18,134 nucleotides of DNA from Acidobacteriota bacterium (GTDB lineage Bacteria > Acidobacteriota > Blastocatellia > Pyrinomonadales > Pyrinomonadaceae). Numbering within the stretch: the stretch's first letter is position 1; every line of letters starts with the position of its first letter. The stretch lies in assembly GCA_023415725.1 (NCBI GenBank), contig JAEZJR010000165.1, forward strand, positions 1 to 18,134, given 5' to 3'. A program made the position numbers and the translations under genes. Of this stretch, positions 14,532-18,134 are shown piece after piece. Under the pieces are notes generated by a model, which saw only the letters and a list, made by a program, of their open reading frames with translations, was not told where the DNA came from and made no database searches.

Positions 14532-15701
14532 TTAAGCCTTCAGCGCCACTTCCTTTGCCGCGGCGAAACCGCCGGCTTTGGCCGCCTTTTTCATCTGGCT
14601 TTCAAGCTTCTTGATCTTCACGAGATGCCCGGCATTGAACGGAAGCGAGGGGTAGTAGCAGTTCGACTCATGGGTGCAATAGCAACCCGCCCCCGCTTCT
14701 TTCCGCCGCGCATTCATCGCGTCCGTGTTCCACGCAGCCTGAAAGTTCCAGTCGTAGTCGCGAAGGTTAAGGACGTCCGGCTTGTTCTCGCAAGAAGAGA
14801 GCACCCCGTTATCATAGATAACGGCACCGGCACTGCCCGCGTAGCACTTGAGCTGGGCCTTGTTCTCTTCTTTGGTCTTCGCGATCAGATCGTGCATGTA
14901 GATGTCGACCGCGGCCTTGAAGAAACCGGATTTACCACCGTAGTTGTTCTTGAGGGCGGCATTCTTGGTGTCCTCGAGGATCATATTGGCGAGCTGAGAG
15001 TATCGGTTATGGTCGAACTCAAGCTCCATCGGATCTGCGGAAGGCGGACGGATATAGTTGATGTTAACTTTGTCCGGCTTCAGGTCGTATTTCAGGAAAT
15101 CATACCAATCGAAGATCGTCTCTTCATTGGAATGCATCACACAGGTGCACGTCTGGATATCGAGCTGCGGATATTGCTCGCGCTTCATCTGCTGCAGCGT
15201 GCGTGCGGTGTGAATCGCTTTATCCCAACTGCCCTCTTTCCGGCGGATCTTCTCATGGGATTCCTTCATGCCGTCGATGCCCAGCGCAACCGTGACATTC
15301 AGGTTCGGACACTCATCAAGGATTCGCGTCACATCCGGGAAAATGCGCTGGTGGATCTGCCCGTTGGACATCAGGTAAACCGAATCCAGCTTGTTGTTCT
15401 CGTAGAACGACTTCACTATTTCCGGGAGGTCCTTTCGCGTGAACGGTTCGCCGCCAGCCAGCACAAGTACTCCGAGATTTCCGCCGAGCGTTTCCGAAAT
15501 ACGTGCGATCTCGTCGGTTTTCATCTGCAGCTTCTTACGCGGCCGGTCGTCCAACTCCTCCGTGAAGAAGCAGTGCGTGCAGCGCATGTCGCAGACGCTG
15601 GTTACGAGGATGTTGAGGAATACCGGTGATATCGGCCGGCCGACAACGATGCTCGCGTAGCGCTTGAATATTTCCTTGGTAGTAAAATCCAAAAAGTCCA
15701 T
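14532..15701 (-). CDS. radical SAM enzyme with SPASM-like C-terminal cluster domain
   Basis: This 389-residue protein has the radical SAM cluster motif CDMRCTHC (Cys37, Cys41, Cys44) and the SAM-binding GGEP (83-86). A second cysteine set fits a SPASM-type auxiliary cluster: Cys286 in CYAG, Cys304 in SSCE, then Cys340, Cys342 and Cys348 in CYCTHESNC. It should cleave SAM reductively to make a 5'-deoxyadenosyl radical. SPASM enzymes often modify peptides, but some act on other substrates, and no precursor-peptide gene is seen nearby. The ATG at 15701 has AGGT six bases upstream. It is the first gene of a two-gene unit with the glycosyltransferase, so a shared lipid, glycan or other envelope product is possible. 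The family is not identified. Confidence 0.9.
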   Translation of the reverse strand: MDFLDFTTKEIFKRYASIVVGRPISPVFLNILVTSVCDMRCTHCFFTEELDDRPRKKLQMKTDEIARISETLGGNLGVLVLAGGEPFTRKDLPEIVKSFYENNKLDSVYLMSNGQIHQRIFPDVTRILDECPNLNVTVALGIDGMKESHEKIRRKEGSWDKAIHTARTLQQMKREQYPQLDIQTCTCVMHSNEETIFDWYDFLKYDLKPDKVNINYIRPPSADPMELEFDHNRYSQLANMILEDTKNAALKNNYGGKSGFFKAAVDIYMHDLIAKTKEENKAQLKCYAGSAGAVIYDNGVLSSCENKPDVLNLRDYDWNFQAAWNTDAMNARRKEAGAGCYCTHESNCYYPSLPFNAGHLVKIKKLESQMKKAAKAGGFAAAKEVALKA

Positions 15702-15947
15702 TATTTACCTGCCTTTGAGCGGCCGCGTCAGCACACTTCCGCATTTTCAAATCTACCCCATTTTGACGTGATTGGGAAACGAATGGATGGTTGGATAGTT
15801 TCGGTGATTTTGTAATCTTTTTGTATATTGTTTTTCCTGCGGTTTTCGAATATCATTCCTGACGCGTTTGTTCCCATTAGTTCAGTTAATTTAATTGATA
15901 AACAACTCCGCTCTCTATTTTTGTAGAAACACTCTGGAGGACAAAAA
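15702..15947. other. AT-rich divergent intergenic region
   Basis: These 246 bases lie between the radical SAM and M43 protease genes and should hold both promoters. A -10-like TATATT (15824-15829, plus strand) and a TTGATA (15895-15900) are visible, but no well-spaced pair stands out on either strand. No sigma-54 site and no credible small gene were found. Confidence 0.5.
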
Positions 15948-16835
15948 GTGAAACATAGATCCCTGAACTTTATGGGCATGGTGCTAGTGGCATTCTGCTT
16001 AACCCTAAACGCGACCGCAGGGGTTATGGGAAACGGGGGCGGAAACCAAAAATTCCGCCGTTTCTGCCCGATGAATCCAACCGCCGAGGAAAAGAAGGCG
16101 ATGGAAGCCGACTTCTCATTCCGCAAGTCGGCGCTTGGTGCTATAGCCGCAGAAGCGACGGGGGGTACGATCAACGTTTACTTCCACGTCGTAAATAAGG
16201 GAACTGGCACAAGCAACGGCGACGTGACCAGCACGATGATCAACAATCAGATAACAGTCCTGAACAATGCGTACGGCAAATGGGGTTGGTCGTTCAATTT
16301 GGTGGCCACAACCAGAACCACAAACTCAACTTGGTTCAACGGCTGCTACAATTCCTCAACAGCCGCCCAGATGAAGAATGCCCTGCGCCAGGGCAGCGCG
16401 GACGATCTGAACATTTACTCCTGCAATCCGAGCAGCGGCATTCTCGGCTACGCAACATTCCCGTCTAGCTACAACAGTAGCCCGAAGGCTGACGGAGTAG
16501 TCGTTCTTTACTCCTCGTTGCCAGGTGGAAGTGCCGCCCCGTATAACCTGGGCGACACCGCGACTCACGAAGTTGGCCATTGGATGGGGCTGTATCACAC
16601 GTTTCAAGGTGGCTGCTCAAATACCGGCGATTCCGTTTCGGACACCCCGGCGGAACGTTCACCCGCCTACGGATGCCCGGCCAATCGGGACAGTTGCTCG
16701 GGCAAAAAATATCCGGGACTAGATCCGATCTACAATTTCATGGATTATTCCGACGATTCGTGCATGAACACGTTTACCTCCGGACAGGATGCTAGGATGG
16801 ATGCGCAGTTCACTTCGTACCGTCTAGGCAAATAG
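15948..16835 (+). CDS. secreted M43 (pappalysin-like) zinc metalloprotease
   Basis: This 295-residue protein starts with a signal peptide (MKHRSLNF, then hydrophobic residues about 9-20, probable cleavage after ATAG or nearby). The catalytic region has the metzincin zinc motif HEVGHWMGLYH (His207, Glu208, His211, His217) and the Met-turn NFMDYSDDSCMN (Met265). The GDSVSDTPAE stretch and the paired cysteines (about 223, 243, 250 and 272) are typical of the M43B group near pappalysin and fungal MEP1. It should cleave proteins outside the cell or in the periplasm. The start is GTG with an excellent ribosome binding site, TGGAGG at 15935-15940, seven bases upstream. It is a single gene closed by a strong terminator. 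Confidence 0.92.
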   Translation: MKHRSLNFMGMVLVAFCLTLNATAGVMGNGGGNQKFRRFCPMNPTAEEKKAMEADFSFRKSALGAIAAEATGGTINVYFHVVNKGTGTSNGDVTSTMINNQITVLNNAYGKWGWSFNLVATTRTTNSTWFNGCYNSSTAAQMKNALRQGSADDLNIYSCNPSSGILGYATFPSSYNSSPKADGVVVLYSSLPGGSAAPYNLGDTATHEVGHWMGLYHTFQGGCSNTGDSVSDTPAERSPAYGCPANRDSCSGKKYPGLDPIYNFMDYSDDSCMNTFTSGQDARMDAQFTSYRLGK

Positions 16836-16857
16836 ATCCTATAAAATGGATAGCACC

Positions 16858-16893
16858 AGGACAGGAAGCGTGCTTCCTGTCCTTTTCTTTTTT
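16858..16893 (+). terminator. strong intrinsic terminator of the M43 protease gene
   Basis: AGGACAGGAAGC (16858-16869) and GCTTCCTGTCCT (16872-16883) are perfect reverse complements; in practice a ten-pair stem closes a tetraloop. TTTTCTTTTTT follows directly. It begins 22 bases after the protease stop codon. Confidence 0.9.
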
Positions 16894-16913
16894 GAGTGGA
16901 GTAGAATTCAAAT

Positions 16914-18113
16914 ATGTTTCGGAGAGTGTACCTTGACAACAGCGCAACAACGCCACCCGATCCTCGAGTCGTGGAGGCGATGATGCCATATCTGACGGGA
17001 AAATTTGGCAACGCTTCGAGCATTCACTATTTCGGACAGGAGGCAAAAGCGGCAGTCGATAAAGCCAGGCATCAAGTAGCCGCATTGATAGGCGCTCGGC
17101 CCAATGAGATCGTATTCACTTCAGGTGGGACCGAATCAAACAATTTGGCCATTCGCGGATTGTTAGAGAGTTCGGTAGTTCAAAAAGCCCTTTCAGGAAA
17201 ACCTCCCCATATAATCACCTCCGCGATCGAGCATTCCGCGGTGAAAAACGTGTGCGAAGCCCTAGAGAAGCGGGGCGTTGAAGTTACGTACCTGCCGGTT
17301 TACGAGAATGGAATCGTTCGCACTAAGGACCTGGAGGCCGGGTTGCAGGAAAATACCGTACTCATCACGGTGATGACTGCCAACAATGAGATCGGCACCC
17401 TGCAGCCGGTCGAAGAGATCGGTCGACTGGTCCGGTCGATGAGGGCGGAAGGTAGAAAGATCTGGTTTCACACTGACGCGGTGCAGGCGGCCGGAAGAGT
17501 ACCGATCAATGTTGAGGAGATCGGTTGCGACCTTCTTTCAATGTCGGCCCACAAGCTATACGCACCGAAAGGCATCGGTGCTTTGTACGTACGGCGCGGG
17601 GTTCGCCTGCAGCCACAGAATATCGGGGGACACCAGGAACGCGATCTTCGCGGAGGAACGGAACCGGTGCCTAATGTCGTGGCATTCGGCACGGCCTGCG
17701 AGATCGCTGCAGAAGAAATGGAAGAAGATACGGCGAGAATACGTACCCTTCGCGACGAATTGGAGAATGCCATCGCAGAGCAGATACCCGATATCCAATT
17801 CAACGGCGACCGCAGCGCCCGGCTTCCGAATATCGCGAATGTATCATTTAGCTCGATCGAGGGGGAGGGTTTACTTATCAACCTCGACATGCAGGGCATT
17901 GCTGTTTCGACCGGTTCCGCGTGTTCGTCCGGAACGCTCGAACCTTCGCCCGTGATCCGGGCACTCGGCCGTGACGACGAATTGTCGCGCGGTGCGATCC
18001 GGTTCAGCTTCGGCAGGTTCAATTCTAAGGAGGACCTCGACGCCCTGTTGAGTGTTCTTCCTCCCTCCGTCGAGAATATTCGCCGCCTCGCGCCACAAGC
18101 GGCGACCAAATAA
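16914..18113 (+). CDS. cysteine desulfurase (NifS/IscS family)
   Basis: This 399-residue protein is a pyridoxal-phosphate enzyme of the NifS/IscS group, which releases sulfur from cysteine for Fe-S clusters and tRNA thiolation. It shows YLDNSATTP near the start, FTSGGTESNN (68-77), EHSA with His106, HTDAVQAAG with Asp188, the PLP lysine Lys214 in SAHKLYAPKG, RGGTEP (246-251) and the catalytic Cys337 in STGSACSSG. The short active-site loop is that of the class I (IscS/NifS) type. No scaffold (iscU/nifU) or other Fe-S assembly gene lies within the window, so its partner is unknown. The ATG at 16914 gives the family N-terminus, but it lacks a well-spaced ribosome binding site and follows the upstream terminator by only about 20 bases. 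Confidence 0.95.
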   Translation: MFRRVYLDNSATTPPDPRVVEAMMPYLTGKFGNASSIHYFGQEAKAAVDKARHQVAALIGARPNEIVFTSGGTESNNLAIRGLLESSVVQKALSGKPPHIITSAIEHSAVKNVCEALEKRGVEVTYLPVYENGIVRTKDLEAGLQENTVLITVMTANNEIGTLQPVEEIGRLVRSMRAEGRKIWFHTDAVQAAGRVPINVEEIGCDLLSMSAHKLYAPKGIGALYVRRGVRLQPQNIGGHQERDLRGGTEPVPNVVAFGTACEIAAEEMEEDTARIRTLRDELENAIAEQIPDIQFNGDRSARLPNIANVSFSSIEGEGLLINLDMQGIAVSTGSACSSGTLEPSPVIRALGRDDELSRGAIRFSFGRFNSKEDLDALLSVLPPSVENIRRLAPQAATK

Positions 18114-18134
18114 TTCAGACACAGAAAAGGCCGG
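18114..18134 (+). other. window edge after the cysteine desulfurase gene
   Basis: The last 21 bases end in AAAAGGCCGG, which resembles the first arm of a terminator like that at 9886. The second arm would lie outside the window, so this stays a guess. Confidence 0.2.

Noticed and set aside
14625..15629. 334-codon open frame antisense to the radical SAM gene
   Set aside because: The opposite strand encodes an intact enzyme with all cluster cysteines; the antisense product has no recognisable domain or start signal.
15702..15947. RiPP precursor peptide for the radical SAM enzyme
   Set aside because: Both strands of the adjacent gap were read and no short frame with a ribosome binding site or core-like residues was convincing.
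1..18134. CRISPR array, defence island, prophage or insertion sequence
   Set aside because: No spaced repeats, transposase, integrase or defence-type genes were seen; the genes look chromosomal and mostly housekeeping or envelope-related.

Overview
The window looks like ordinary chromosome from a moderately GC-rich Gram-negative-type bacterium. The gene set (secreted M14 and M43 metallopeptidases, a pilin-like protein, flotillin with NfeD, and many uncharacterised proteins) would fit an Acidobacteriota member, perhaps of the Blastocatellia. That assignment is an impression from gene content and protein style, not a phylogenetic result. No rRNA, tRNA, transposase, phage gene or CRISPR array was seen.

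Layout from left to right. 45-1161 (+): a DksA/TraR-type zinc-finger protein and a ComF-family phosphoribosyltransferase-like protein. 1162-2586 (-): a 74-residue one-pass membrane protein, an intrinsic terminator, then tsaD for the t6A tRNA modification, which meets comF tail to tail with no gap. 2797-3562: a small SpoIIAA/STAS-like protein (+) convergent with a VOC-fold protein (-). 3563-3884: a non-coding stretch with a three-copy inverted-repeat element. 3885-6411 (-): an apparent operon of a small four-cysteine protein, an NfeD-like membrane protein and a flotillin. 6545-9866 (+): a large secreted M14 carboxypeptidase-like protein and an SRPBCC protein, ending in a terminator shared with a convergent SDR oxidoreductase (9918-10667, -). 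10968-13339 (+): a type IV pilin-like protein and a 643-residue membrane protein that I do not recognise. 13336-15701 (-): a two-gene unit of a radical SAM/SPASM-type enzyme and a GT28/MGDG-synthase-like glycosyltransferase. 15948-18113 (+): a secreted M43-type metalloprotease with a strong terminator, then a cysteine desulfurase.

The most informative non-coding signals are two sigma-54 (-24/-12) promoter matches. One, at 10769-10784 (+), fits TGGCACG-N4-TTGCA exactly and lies upstream of the pilin-like gene. The other, at 2624-2639 (-), differs only at the last base and lies about 27 bases of predicted leader before the 74-residue membrane-protein gene. They suggest that the pilin plus the 643-residue protein, and separately the small membrane protein, are switched on by enhancer-dependent transcription. 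The best candidates for undescribed biology are the sigma-54 pilin/643-residue unit, the radical SAM plus glycosyltransferase pair, and the three-copy repeat at 3773-3837. None can be proven from sequence alone.
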